Source: Bicyclus anynana | Taxonomy: Eukaryota; Arthropoda; Insecta; Lepidoptera; Nymphalidae | NCBI RefSeq assembly: GCF_947172395.1 | Contig: NC_069092.1 | Location: forward strand, 6,803,418-6,867,417 | Reading direction: 5' to 3' | DNA: 64,000 nucleotides | Shown: piece by piece, positions 52,028-62,750 of the stretch | Numbering within the stretch: the first letter of the stretch is position 1 | How the letters are laid out: the number at the start of each line of letters is the position of its first letter | The notes under the pieces: generated by a model | The model's input: the letters and a program-made list of their open reading frames with translations, nothing else | What the model was told of the DNA's origin: nothing | The model's database searches: none | Made by a program: the position numbers and the translations under genes

Positions 52028-52341
52028 CCTCCTCATCAACCCATATTCGGCTCACTGCTGAGCTCGAGTCTCCTCTCAGAATGAGAGGGGTTAGGCCAAT
52101 AGTCCACCACGCTGGCCCAATGCGGATTGGCAGACTTCACACACGCAGAGAATTAAGATAATTCTCTGGTATGCAGGTTTCCTCACGATGTTTTCCTTCA
52201 CCGATTGAGACACGTGATATTTAATTTCTTAAAATGCACACAACTGAAAAGTTGGAGGTGCATGCCCCGGACCGGATTCGAACCCACACCCTCCGGAATC
52301 GGAGGCAGAAGTCATATCCACTGGGCTATCACAGCTCTTCT
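52028..52341 (-). mobile_element. SINE-A copy with 15-bp target duplication
   Basis: Full length on the minus strand, with A box, B box GGTTCGAATCC and tail (plus-strand CCTCCTCATCAACCCATATT). TAAGCTTTAATATTT is repeated exactly at 52013-52027 and 52342-52356: a recent insertion. Confidence 0.96.
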
Positions 52342-52356
52342 TAAGCTTTAATATTT

Positions 52357-53039
52357 ACCAATGGTAAAAATGTTCCACGGATCTTTGTCTATACAGCATA
52401 TGCCAATAAACAAACGGCAGAGTGGCAGTGCAGACATTCGACCAGACAAAAATACTAGTAATCTTTTTTTAATTTTTAAATTAAATAATACACTTATATT
52501 CCAGTTATTGCCAGTTATATAACCAGTCCTCGAGTAATAATTTTAATATCAAATAATTTTCAAATATAGTCCATGTTTTAGTCAGACGAAAGCAACCTTA
52601 CTAAGACTTTTGTACTCCAGTGAGAAAATCTAATTAATCACTCAAAACACTCTTGCATAACCTCTACTTCACATTATGCTATAAAACTCTAAAATGCAGC
52701 AAATCAATAAAAATAAAACGAGAGCTACGATTTTCTTGTAATTCCTGCGATTTTCCGGCCAAAGTCAATATATTCTTAATTAAATAGTAGTAGTTAGTGG
52801 ACGATGGTGAAAGATATGTTCGGATTTTATCTATGATGATCAGAAAATAAGGAAATCCATTGAAGGACCAAACTTACGAATATAATATACGAAGTGATAA
52901 TAAATGGGGCACACAATTAGATCACCGATGATCCCAAGATGTTGAAATGAAGAACATGCACGAAAAGTACAGTGTTGATTGATTGTGGTAAGCGTTTATA
53001 AGAGGACCGATGACACCTAACGGCTCACAGGGATGAGGG
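52357..53039. other. No recognised gene or repeat
   Basis: AT-rich DNA without a supported frame. Confidence 0.45.
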
Positions 53040-53107
53040 AATCGATGGATTCGATGGAATCGATGGATTCTATGGAATCGATGGATTCGATGGCATCGAT
53101 GGCTTGG
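53040..53107 (+). repeat. Minisatellite with 18-bp unit
   Basis: About three and a half copies of an ATCGATGGATTCGATGGA-type unit, with single changes such as TTCTATGG and GGCATCGATGG. It is itself built from a 9-bp GATGGATTC/GATGGAATC half-unit. Confidence 0.85.
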
Positions 53108-53868
53108 ATTCAGGCAGCTCTGACCCGTGGTGTTTGAAAATAGCTACAGAAGACTGTTGCACATCGAGCCATACAAGATTTCATTCAATTTAAATTAATA
53201 TAACTAGTCAGCATCTTGGCTGTTCGGTCATGTTGGATTTAGAATGACTTAACACAGCAACCATGCATTATCATCCAAACTAAAATCTGTCTTCAAGTAA
53301 TTGAGCTGAAGTTTTTTATACACGAAGTTTTAAGTTTTTTAATTGTGTTTTTTTATATAGATGGAACTTAAAACTTAATTTTGAAGCAATCTGCTTCATC
53401 TATATAAACAAATACAATTACATTCTTAAACTTAACTTAAACAAAAGCTTTTAAAAACAGATAATGCAACTAAGTCTTACGTTAGCTCTTGATAATGTGA
53501 GGATAATGCGACTGTATTGTCTTATGACTGTATCTCTCGAATGATGAGAGCGCACCGCTGTGACAAGTGTGGCAGAGTTTACAAGGTTTGTCGGGCGAGC
53601 GGGCTTCGTACACAGCCGGACGTGCGCGGGGATTATGGAAGCTTATGACCAATTTGTGGTACATTATGCTTGGAGACAGAATATGTTTTCACTAAAACAA
53701 ACTAAACATCCTTATAAGTAAAAGTTTATACTATATATTCTATAGTACCTAGTCAGTGCCGGATTAAGGTAGCCCTAAGCAATCTTCCTCTATGCCCCCT
53801 TATCTTTAAATATTGTAGTTGCAAAGAATTAATAAAATCTACGTATCATAGACACAATATAATATGTA
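53108..53868. other. No recognised gene
   Basis: A weak inverted pair (TTATATAGATGGAAC near 53355, CTTCATCTATATAAAC near 53394) is present. The GC-richer 53530-53650 carries a 60-codon minus frame without a motif. AGTCAGTGCCGGATTAAGG near 53752 resembles a known repeat end. Confidence 0.4.
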
Positions 53869-54768
53869 CAGGGTGTCCCCTATTTAATGGATAAAATGCA
53901 AATAGTAGATACACCACTTAATTATCTAAAACTAATTTCAATAGTCTTCCTAAAATCCGTGGGTGACCAAGTTATTTATTTTTTCGGATTTTTCTAATTT
54001 TTCTGACTTGAATCAGTTTTATCAATGTTGCCGCTGTAACTAAGATTTTAAAGATCTGATTTTTGGTAAACATTGCGGATTAAATTACCAATTATAGTAT
54101 TAATTGCATAAATAATGTTTTATTTGTTTTGTAGAAGAAGCTTTGAAAATTTTTTTTCATCAAGATGACCCAATTTAAAAAAAATGTCCTGTAAAATAAA
54201 TGTATGGAATTGAAGTGTACCGTCATTTTAAAAACTTGTGCTCTTATTGTGGTTTGTAAATTGTTATAAAACTTGTGTCTACTCTTTGTAGTTACAAAGT
54301 TGCCGGTAAAAATGTATGGAAGGTGCTCAATTTTCCATCTCAAAAAACCTGTACACTCGTGTAGTGAAGTGTGAAGTGTACAAGTTTTTAAAGTGATGGT
54401 ACACTTCAGTTCCCTAAATTTTCTTTACAGGACATTTTTTTTAAATCGGGTCAACTTAATGAAAGAAAAATAATCATTGCACTCAAAGCTTCTTCTACAA
54501 AACAAATAATACATTATTTATAAGAATAGTATTAAAGTACATTGGTAATTTAATCCGTAATGCTTAACAAAAATCAGAACTTTAAAATTTTAATTACAGC
54601 AGCTACAGCATTAAAAAACTGATTCAAGATAGAAAAAATCGAAAAATCCAAAAAAATAAAATAACTGGGTCACCCTAATGATTTTTGGAAAACTATTCAA
54701 ATTTGTTTTAGATAAATAGGTGGTGTTTTCCATCGTTTGCTTTTATCTATTAATTACGGGACACCCTG
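53869..54768. mobile_element. 900-bp element with very long inverted repeats, TA-flanked
   Basis: Starts CAGGGTGTCCCCTATTTAAT and ends in the reverse of CAGGGTGTCCCGTAATTAAT. The two arms (about 53869-54245 and 54378-54768) are inverted copies of each other with moderate divergence, e.g. GAAGAAGCTTTGA, AAAAAAAATGTCCTGTAAA and TTGAAGTGTACC/CTGAAGTGTACC. TA flanks both ends (53867-53868, 54769-54770), which fits a Tc1/mariner-type target, though TA is common. There is no transposase frame, so it is a fold-back MITE. Confidence 0.88.
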
Positions 54769-54841
54769 TATGTATATTTTAATACTCTTGCTCTTACCTT
54801 ATGCCATTTATGGGTTGGCACAACATGATTTAATAATGCAC

Positions 54842-54993
54842 GCCATTGACGATCAATTATTCTCACGTTTCTGCAGCACCCACCACTATAACTGATCGTG
54901 TATTGTTCGCTGCGTGCATGACAGTTCGACTTATGAAACGTCTTCGCTGCCGTTTGCGCTGCAGAAACGTGAGAATAATTGACCATCAATGGC
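54842..54993 (+). mobile_element. MITE M10 with long terminal inverted repeats
   Basis: GCCATTGACGATCAATTATT, continuing CTCACGTTTCTGCAGC at the left, is mirrored at the right with two changes in the first 20 bases. The arms are about 36 bp of a 152-bp element. No coding capacity. Confidence 0.82.
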
Positions 54994-56029
54994 TGACTTA
55001 ACGATTTTTGGACTATTCTAAGGGTTTTAATTTTTATCTTTCTTGATCGTCTCTAGTGGTCCTGTAGACGGGATACCCAAGCAATTTCTTAAATAGCTTA
55101 TAGGCTAATCCAGTACTAATAGTAGTATGCTATTAAAGCTGGATAGCGGGATGAGTGGTTCCAACTAAGATGAAGAATATTTGAAGAATGATGGTCGATT
55201 GATTATGGTATGGTCGAGCTGGACTGACAATCAGCCACAAGATGGCCTACTAGCTGAACCTCTTTGGAGAGACAGTTTAATGATACTAGCATAACCATGA
55301 ATTTTCATTTTATTTTACTAAAGGTAATATATGAAATTATTTTAACCAATTTCATCAAAACATCGAATGTTTTACCTAATTTCTGCCCAAGTCGTATTTT
55401 AAATATAATAGCGACATACGGTTCATCAATAAACAACATTTGGTTGTTCCATTGACTTGTTATGGTGTTCCATAAATTATTTATAAAACAAAATCCCGTT
55501 TAAAGCTTCACATCCACCATCGTTAAATACCGTTAACATCAGCATGTAAATAAATATCCGTTGCTTCCATGTAGGATACAATATACATTCATGTTACCGC
55601 TTGTTACTCGTTTGTTTTGAATAATCGCCTAAATGCCGCAGGATATTTGGACAATGTCCATTCAGCTAAAAGATCCACTTGCATAATATCTTCACATATC
55701 CTATTAACTACGATTTGCTTAATGGCAACCACTGGAACCTCGAATGTAGCCATTAGCATAGACTACTTTGGTAATGTAATACCATTTGAAAAATCAACTT
55801 CAATAACAGTGTCATAAAATTTTACTATCTATTTACTAGATTTCTAGAGATTGAGCCACCTTGCTTTGCAATGCAACAATAACGACACGTGTTATATCAA
55901 TTGTATGGTTATTGATTAAAAAGAAGATAAAATAATCATTATGAAAGCTTGAAAACCATACCGGGGAAGAATGATCCTTTGCGTTTTACTAGGGCAAGTA
56001 GGCTGGAGCTGGCTTGGAGTGATGAGTCA
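54994..56029. other. No recognised gene or repeat
   Basis: AT-rich. The 63-codon frame 55264-55455 and 66-codon frame 55617-55817 have no motif. Confidence 0.45.
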
Positions 56030-56411
56030 AGGTCCGTTTATATCTACAGACATTTAGCGTGCCAGACGTAGCAAACAAATTAATATTCTTCTGTACAGTG
56101 TTTATTAACGTATTTATATCTATCGTAACGCGGCCGCGCAGACGTTGACAGGCCCGGCCAGTATTCGCGGAAAGAATTTTTTTGTCTCTGCGGTTCATGT
56201 CTGTGGAGTCATAACCTGAACTAAACTTGACAGCGCCTTACACAAATGACAATAAGACCGCTTTTACCAAATGACAATGAGCGCCATTAAGACATTAGTG
56301 TCGCGTCTGGGGGACTTCTTTCATGAAAAGGACTTTAAATATACGGTGTCTATGGGTGTCTGCCACGCTACTTGTCTGTGACGCACTGTGTCTGTAGATA
56401 TAAACGGACCT
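56030..56411 (+). mobile_element. MITE M7, copy 2
   Basis: AGGTCCGTTTATATCTACAG at the left and CTGTAGATATAAACGGACCT at the right are exact inverse ends. The interior (GCGTGCCAGAC, GTTGACAGGCCCGGCCAGTA, GGTGTCTGCCACGCTACTTG) aligns in reverse with 30405-30807. Better preserved ends than copy 1. No clear target duplication. Confidence 0.88.
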
Positions 56412-58597
56412 TTACTCGTAATGACCTTAATGGCCATCGGATGGCCGATCGGTCGCTCGCTTTTTCATAACTACCCTGAAATGGGTGATTAATTTACCTA
56501 CCCAGATTAGGGAACTATCGAAAAAAAAAATAGGATTATGGATATTTACAACCACTTTATAAAGAATAAAATGTAACTAAATCATTTAATAACTAATAAC
56601 CAAATCAAATCAAAATCTAAATTTTTTTATTTCAATTAGGCTTAGTTTACAAGCACTTTTGAAAGGTCAGATATATGTCAAAATTTAATTTAATCTAATG
56701 GTGGTAATAATAGACGAAAACTTAAAATTAAAGTTACGAGGTTTCCAAACGCGCCTTGGTCCGAGAAGAACGGAATTAGAAGCCGTCATTGCTGTTATTG
56801 GAAGCTCAATCTATATGAAATAAATTGCCTTCAAGGCAAGAGTGAATAGGCATTTTCTAGGCAAGCGCGCTCCAACCTAAATCTCATATTGCTTGCCACC
56901 AGGTATGATTGTTGTCAAGCGCAAGTCTATTCAGAAAAAAAAGGATTTTCTAAATCTAATATTTCAGTCATTGAACACACCGTAAACATATCGTAGGTAT
57001 GTTTTGTGATTGGCACTTGTTCAATATCCGGATTTAAAGTGATTTGAATCCGATTGGTGACAGTTTTTAAATAAAGTTCAGCAGTGAAAATACTAGTTAT
57101 ACCTACATATATCACACATATGACGTATATTGTATCCATGACCTGTAATGAACATTATTACCTAACTTGCCTAAAAATCCTATATACCCAAGCAGCCTAG
57201 ATATTCATAATATAAATTATATCATCACCAAGTTAGTATCATAGAATTGAATAAAACACCTCATTTAATTTCTTATTCATAACCCAGCAATTTTCTAAGG
57301 CGCTGATAATAAAATAAGTGTCCAGTAGAATTTTAAATGACATTAAAAGTTTTAATAGCAATTAAGGCTCAATGCGTAATTTTATAGTAGGTTAACAGGA
57401 CAACGCCGGCGTGAAAGCCCTTTAGTCGCCGGCAGCCCTTAGGTTAAACAGTTTATTACTTTCTGTTTGTACCAGGCGCTCATACCATCTTAAGCGTTCG
57501 TGTAAAACAGCTTTTATTTGCGCACCTTCCAATTAAAATTTAATCCAAGCAGTCTTTTAAACAGTTTCTTCTTGTAAAAGTATAAAGTTTTTTTTAATTA
57601 ATTCGTCTGCGTCTATTCAGTTTTTTATGTACAAGTAGATATTTCTATTAGTATTATTCTATTTCGTGCAATTTAAAATCATTTTTAGCAACGGCGTGTA
57701 CCTCTATTAATCGCAACATAAGTACTTGGTTTATGAATCTAAAAGTTTGTTCTTCAACTTAATTGCGTAAAAAATATTATAATACTGACGTTATTCTCAC
57801 TTTAGAAGCTCGTAGAATATTTGGTTTGAAAACAGTGGATATTTAAATTAGTTGATGCAAAAATAATGAAATGTAGTTAGTTAGAAATGTAATAGTAATT
57901 AAAGACATTTGTTAAATTTGTTACTAAATAAAGTTGTTACTGTACCTACATAATGTAAAGTAACAATTTTTCTCACTCTCAGTAAAAGAAGTCTGTCTCA
58001 AGACCCAATAACATAAGGATCTTCCAGATCTACTGTCGGCCAAGGCGACTAACCTCATTATAAAAGTAGCCATTCATGTATTCATTGCGTAATAACAGAA
58101 TATACTTAGGTAGTTCTCAGTCTAGTAATACATAGGTACAGATGATATATTGGCTATGGAGGAGTGAGGCCTTCTGTCACAGGCATCATCATGCCCAAAA
58201 GGCTTCAACATTAAAATTTATAAAAACTTTTATGTTTAACCAATAAAGATTTGATTTGTAATAATAATCTAAAGAGCGGCACTCAGACACGACTAAAGAG
58301 AAATGAGGCGTATGATCGAAGACTTCCTACTCCGGGAGTTTAACAACACAATTGACTTCCTAACTCCACTGTCTGAGAATTTCTCATAAGAAAACCCCTT
58401 AACTGTTTAACCTAGTAATCCATAATAGATCATAGTAACCAATATACGAATAGATATGGTCATAACAGAAATGCACTATAATTGCTCAGCTCATTTTCTA
58501 CGGCCCAGTATTCACAATAGTGACGAAATCGATGCGTCCTGTAATTGTTAGGGTGCAAAACACAAACTTGAACGCTAGCACGTACCTACATTCTGGA
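56412..58597. other. Low-copy DNA with one LINE-like 3' fragment
   Basis: 56625-56760 (TTATTTCAATTAGGCTTAGT, TTTACAAGCACTTTTGAAAG, AAGTTACGAGG) resembles a LINE 3' end and matches a stretch near 15895. The rest, nearly 2 kb, shows no recognised repeat and no supported frame; 57400-57440 is a small GC-richer patch. Confidence 0.4.
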
Positions 58598-59276
58598 CTA
58601 AGGCACCTAGCACACTACTCGGCCACGACCACGATCACGAGGTTAAGTAAAAAATCCATATGAACATGGGCGCAGAGCGACTAAGGCGGATTTACATTTC
58701 CCTGACGTTTCGTATTGTGACGCATCAAAATAGAATCGGTTTCATACATTTTGTATGCGACGCATCAGAAGCCATCACGACATGTCACAACACATCAACG
58801 TTACCATACAAAATGTATGATACCGATTCTGTTCTCAAGTCACGACACGACACGTCAGACAAATATAAATCCGGCTTAATATCCGTAGTTCGCGCAGTAA
58901 TTTTGTGACAGCCAATACGGCCCGACCAGCCAGTATTGCGTGGGGTAAAACAACTGACAATCGCTTAGGTTCGATCCTCACGGAAACGATAAAACTGTAC
59001 AAATGGACTGCACAGTGATGCACTGGATTCAAATGTTCCATAGTATGGCGCAAATAAAAAAATCCAGACCTAATTCGGATCGGATAAATCCAGATCGGTA
59101 AAATTGACTAACAGAAATAGGCAGTCGATATTGTATAGTTTTATCGTTCTCGGGGCCTATCTTTAAATGGGCCAACCATATATAAAACAAATCTGGTCAC
59201 AGGTTTACCGTAGTTTCTGTGACCACGGCCAACGACCAGTCTTGATCGTGGCCACATAGTGTGCGTGATCCCTTAG
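58598..59276. mobile_element. Element with inverted ends enclosing another MITE
   Basis: The left CTAAGGCACCTAGCACACTA, continuing CTCGGCCACGACCACGA, pairs imperfectly with the reversed right end CTAAGGGATCACGCACACTA then TGTGGCCACGATCAAGA. The MITE at 58682-58879 lies inside. Boundaries are provisional. Confidence 0.5.
58682..58879 (+). mobile_element. MITE M11, near-palindromic
   Basis: TAAGGCGGATTTACATTTCC at the left and the reversed right end TAAGCCGGATTTATATTTGT match. Inner arms TAGAATCGGTTTCATACATT / AATGTATGATACCGATTCTG continue the inverted repeat. No coding capacity. Confidence 0.78.
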
Positions 59277-60613
59277 CAATCAACGACGAGATGTATGAAA
59301 AACTTAGACAGGCTTCGTCTACAAGCTTACTACGCATCACAATTTTTTTACTTCTTTTTCAGGATATACAGTTTCATGTAATTAATGACTGTTATTTTTT
59401 ATTTCAGATGCTTGCGAAATCAACAAACTGCAATGCGAAATAGCTTACATTGTTCCTGACTACACATATGCATCAGTACACATCATTTTACCAACACTCA
59501 CACTTACTACAAAAAACTAATAAAAGTTTGCAACAAAAATGTATAAGTTATAGCTATAATATTGAAAATTTTGTGAAGGAATAAAATTAAAATAAAATTA
59601 ACGGGGGGATTCTAATAGGAATAAAATTTTGGGTTCATTATTTTTGACAAATTCTGACTCCCCTTTTTTGTGTTCACGACAACGATACGTCAACCTCTTA
59701 TTCCCTCTCCTCTACGAAATTGAAGTTCTTTTGACTGGCTGTATGTACCAAAAATAATTCATCTATAAAATGGGATGATTATTAAGACGAATTCCTTTTT
59801 CCTACTCCCTCAAAATTAAAAAGTCAATTAAAAAAGTAGGTGTTTATTTTAAAAAGGCTCTTTTCACATCTTTGTAAACAACGTTAAATAACGTTATTAA
59901 AGGAAATTTAATTGTGCCAACGAGTTACATCATGAGGACCTTATTGAATAAATTAATTTAAAATAAAGGAAAATTGTATAAAAAAAATCTCAGACAGACC
60001 AAAAGACAGACCTTTAATTCTGAGGAAACAAATAAAAAATGTAATAAATAATAAAATGTTAAAATATTACCTTATACGAGTGCTCGAAATGCTAAAAATT
60101 CAAAGCAAGCGCGAGAATGAAGAAGTTGGTAAAATTTTCTAAATAAATATATGTCAAATAATAGTAATGTTAGGCAATATATTCCGAGAAGTCTGTTTAG
60201 TTTTGGATTTACTTTATATTAATACAGATTTAACATAAAAGTAGGTACAAGGGACTGTGGTAAAACGACAGACCAAATGAGAACCAAATGAGAACCGTTT
60301 GTGTTGTCCAAATTATTGACACTGCAGTAAAATGCAAGGTACATAGAAAGTTACATGATGAAGACCTCAAGAGACAAATTTGGCGAACATCCTCAACTTT
60401 CGTTACTTCTTGGCATTGACCCAAAATTGGCTATCGTCCGCGATAAATTAGAATTAGTAAAACTTTTTATTTTAGGATTTTCTAAAAACTGTAAAAATAA
60501 AATAGTACAAATAAGGGTTTAGTTTTTTTTTTCAATCAAAAAAAATATTTTACGAATCAATACCCACTATTCGTTACTGACTCAAAAATAGCATATCATT
60601 AACAAAAAAAAAT
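59277..60613. other. No recognised gene or repeat
   Basis: AT-rich low-copy DNA without a supported frame. Confidence 0.45.
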
Positions 60614-60653
60614 AAATTAAGAGAGATGATGCTGACATCGTCTCTCTTAATTT
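60614..60653. repeat. 18-bp hairpin with 4-nt loop
   Basis: AAATTAAGAGAGATGATG (60614-60631) pairs with CATCGTCTCTCTTAATTT (60636-60653) with one G-T/A-C-type mismatch and a CTGA loop. Confidence 0.8.
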
Positions 60654-60839
60654 TGAATTTGGCCTTTTGTTTTAGGTGTGAAGTCAAAGTTACATAAAAT
60701 AAAAAGTTAAAATAATAATTTTGAAAATTATTCAAGCTGCAATTTACATAAAACACAAAAACAATACACACTACGTCAACTGCTTAGCGAATTGTTGCTA
60801 ACTTTACAACGACGCCTACAAATTTTATTAAGAGTTAAG

Positions 60840-60979
60840 ATGTATAGAGCAGAGAACAGTAATTCTCTCTCTCTAGCAGAGAGCTTCAGGTCCCTCGGAT
60901 TATTATTGAAGATGGTGGTCTTATGCTCGCGTTCGCTCGGCGAATTTTTTTCGGTGTACGAGTACGTGCTAATAATGAG
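60840..60979 (+). other. Weak candidate for a 5' host exon with splice donor
   Basis: After an A-rich context, GAAGATGGTG (ATG at 60911-60913) opens a frame of 22 codons running into AATGAGGTAAGTA, a canonical GAG/GTAAGT donor at about 60970-60977. The peptide begins MVVLCSRSLGEFFSVYEYVL. No acceptor, downstream exon or homology was identified, so this may be chance. Confidence 0.15.
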
Positions 60980-61009
60980 GTAAGTAAATTAATACTAAGG
61001 CTATATATT

Positions 61010-61095
61010 CAGAGGCACAATTATTTACCCACCCCACCCACCTTAATATGACGCTAGTATAAAATAAAATACGGACGCGGATAATTGTGCCTCTG
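61010..61095 (+). mobile_element. Short hAT-like MITE M13
   Basis: CAGAGGCACAATTAT and its exact inverse bound an 86-bp element. Flanks TATATATT and AGTATATT agree at 6 of 8 positions, a decayed 8-bp duplication that would fit hAT. Confidence 0.65.
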
Positions 61096-61959
61096 AGTAT
61101 ATTTTACCGTTTATCTCATTTTCAGGTAGGTATTCTAACGGTAAGTATGTATTAATACTGCGAAGCGTATCATTATGATTCTACTTTTTATTGGTATGTT
61201 CCAAAAATTAAAAAAAAGATTTTTTTATATTTTAAATGAAAGTTCAAGACAAAATGTTATTGCAGAATTGTGGCCATCGATCCTAACAGTCGCATTCCAT
61301 TCTCAATATTTAACAAACGATATCCACATAGATTCGCAATGTAAATTAGACCTAATCCTAGATTACACTATAGTCAGTCCAATATTCAATAAAATTCCAA
61401 ATTCACAGGAAATTCAACCTTAAGGATTAAGTTCAAGGTTGAATTTGCAAATGCGACTACTTGAATTGAGTGTCAAGAAGCAGTGTTTGGCACTCATTGA
61501 GTGGGGACGTTTTATGGGCACTGTTTGTGCATCCACTTTTTAATAGGAGATCGATGGAGGTGACACATATCTGTACGTTTGAGGTAATTTTTAAGCTCTT
61601 CCTCGTCTTCGCGTATCATCAATCATTTGGAAAATGTCTTCTTTCAAATAGAAAGAGCTTCAAACAGCTTTATTCTATAACCTTTCAGCCAATAAAAAAA
61701 TACATAGTGGCGGTAGAAGAGTTTAAAGGGATCAGTCTCCTCTCGGACGTTCATTTCGATTGTTTGTCTAAAATAAAAACTAGTTTCGGCACGCCGGCGT
61801 CTCGTACCACGTGCTGACGTGTCGATGAGCACAAGTCGGTGTTATTTCCCGTCGCATAATTTACATAGAGATAGATCAACGTCCCGCGGGCCGTGCACCC
61901 GTTGAATTTCTATTGTTTAGATTGGAAAACTAAGTGCAGCGTGGTCGACTTTCCCGCTC
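61096..61959. other. No recognised gene or repeat
   Basis: The 82- and 115-codon plus frames (61175-61423, 61470-61817) have no recognisable motif. 61770-61910 is GC-richer than its surroundings. Confidence 0.4.
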
Positions 61960-62750
61960 ACGTCATTATTAGATTGCAGGTGTCACAAGAAAGCTACACT
62001 GAATACAGATTTTATCAAATTTAGTGAGATTTCAATCGGCCCTTCGCTCGCTGTATTTGACACTCATACCTATAGGAAATTAGTTTTCCTTATGTCATTA
62101 TTTGATTGCAGATTTGATTGGGTGTCACAAAAGAAATTCTGCTAAATTTTCTGAATTTCCAATCAGCTCTTCGCTCGCATTATCTGTTAAGGGATTATTT
62201 TACTTTTACGTTTACTTTGCTCAAGTCTTTATTGGATTACATGTGTCACAAAAACAAATTTTGTGAATTTTCAATCGCCCCGTTGCTAGCTGTATCTGAT
62301 ACCTGTAGTAAATTGTGTTCTGTTTGATCAAGTCATTATTAAAATGCAGATTTCACAAGAAATCTACATTAAATATTCCAACTTCGTGAACCCATCAGCC
62401 TTTCGCTCGATCTAAAGTAGTAAATTATTTTTCTTTACTCACGTTATAGATTGAAGGTGTCACAAGAAACCTTCTTTAAGAATCGACAGTTATTAGTTTA
62501 CTGGGATATAGGGATTTTTTTCTTTGATCTGTCATTATTAATACATATGTAACATTTTTGTAAATTTCTCATCGCTCATTCGCTCGTTTCTTCATTTTTC
62601 TTACGTTATTCTTAAATTGCAGGCATTATAAAAATGTAAACTATATACAGATTGTGGTGAACTTTTAAACGGCTCTCCGCTCGTTGTATCTGCTAGAAAC
62701 CTATAGTGGATTGTTTTTTCTCTTCTTGCTCTTCTAATAGAGTGTTTGTT
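61960..62750 (+). repeat. Degenerate tandem array, about seven units of 75-132 bp
   Basis: An anchor GTCATTATTAGATTGCAGGT plus GTCACAAGA recurs with changes near 61962, 62093, 62225, 62332, 62442, 62531 and 62603. A second anchor (CCTTCGCTCGCTGTATTTGA) recurs near 62042, 62169, 62282, 62401, 62578 and 62677, in alternation with the first. An isolated TTCGCTCGCTG at 62881 may be a last remnant. The units are diverged and of uneven length, so this is an old array rather than an active satellite. Confidence 0.75.

Noticed and set aside
61960..62750. CRISPR array
   Set aside because: Units are long, uneven and diverged, spacers are not unique, and this is a eukaryotic genome.
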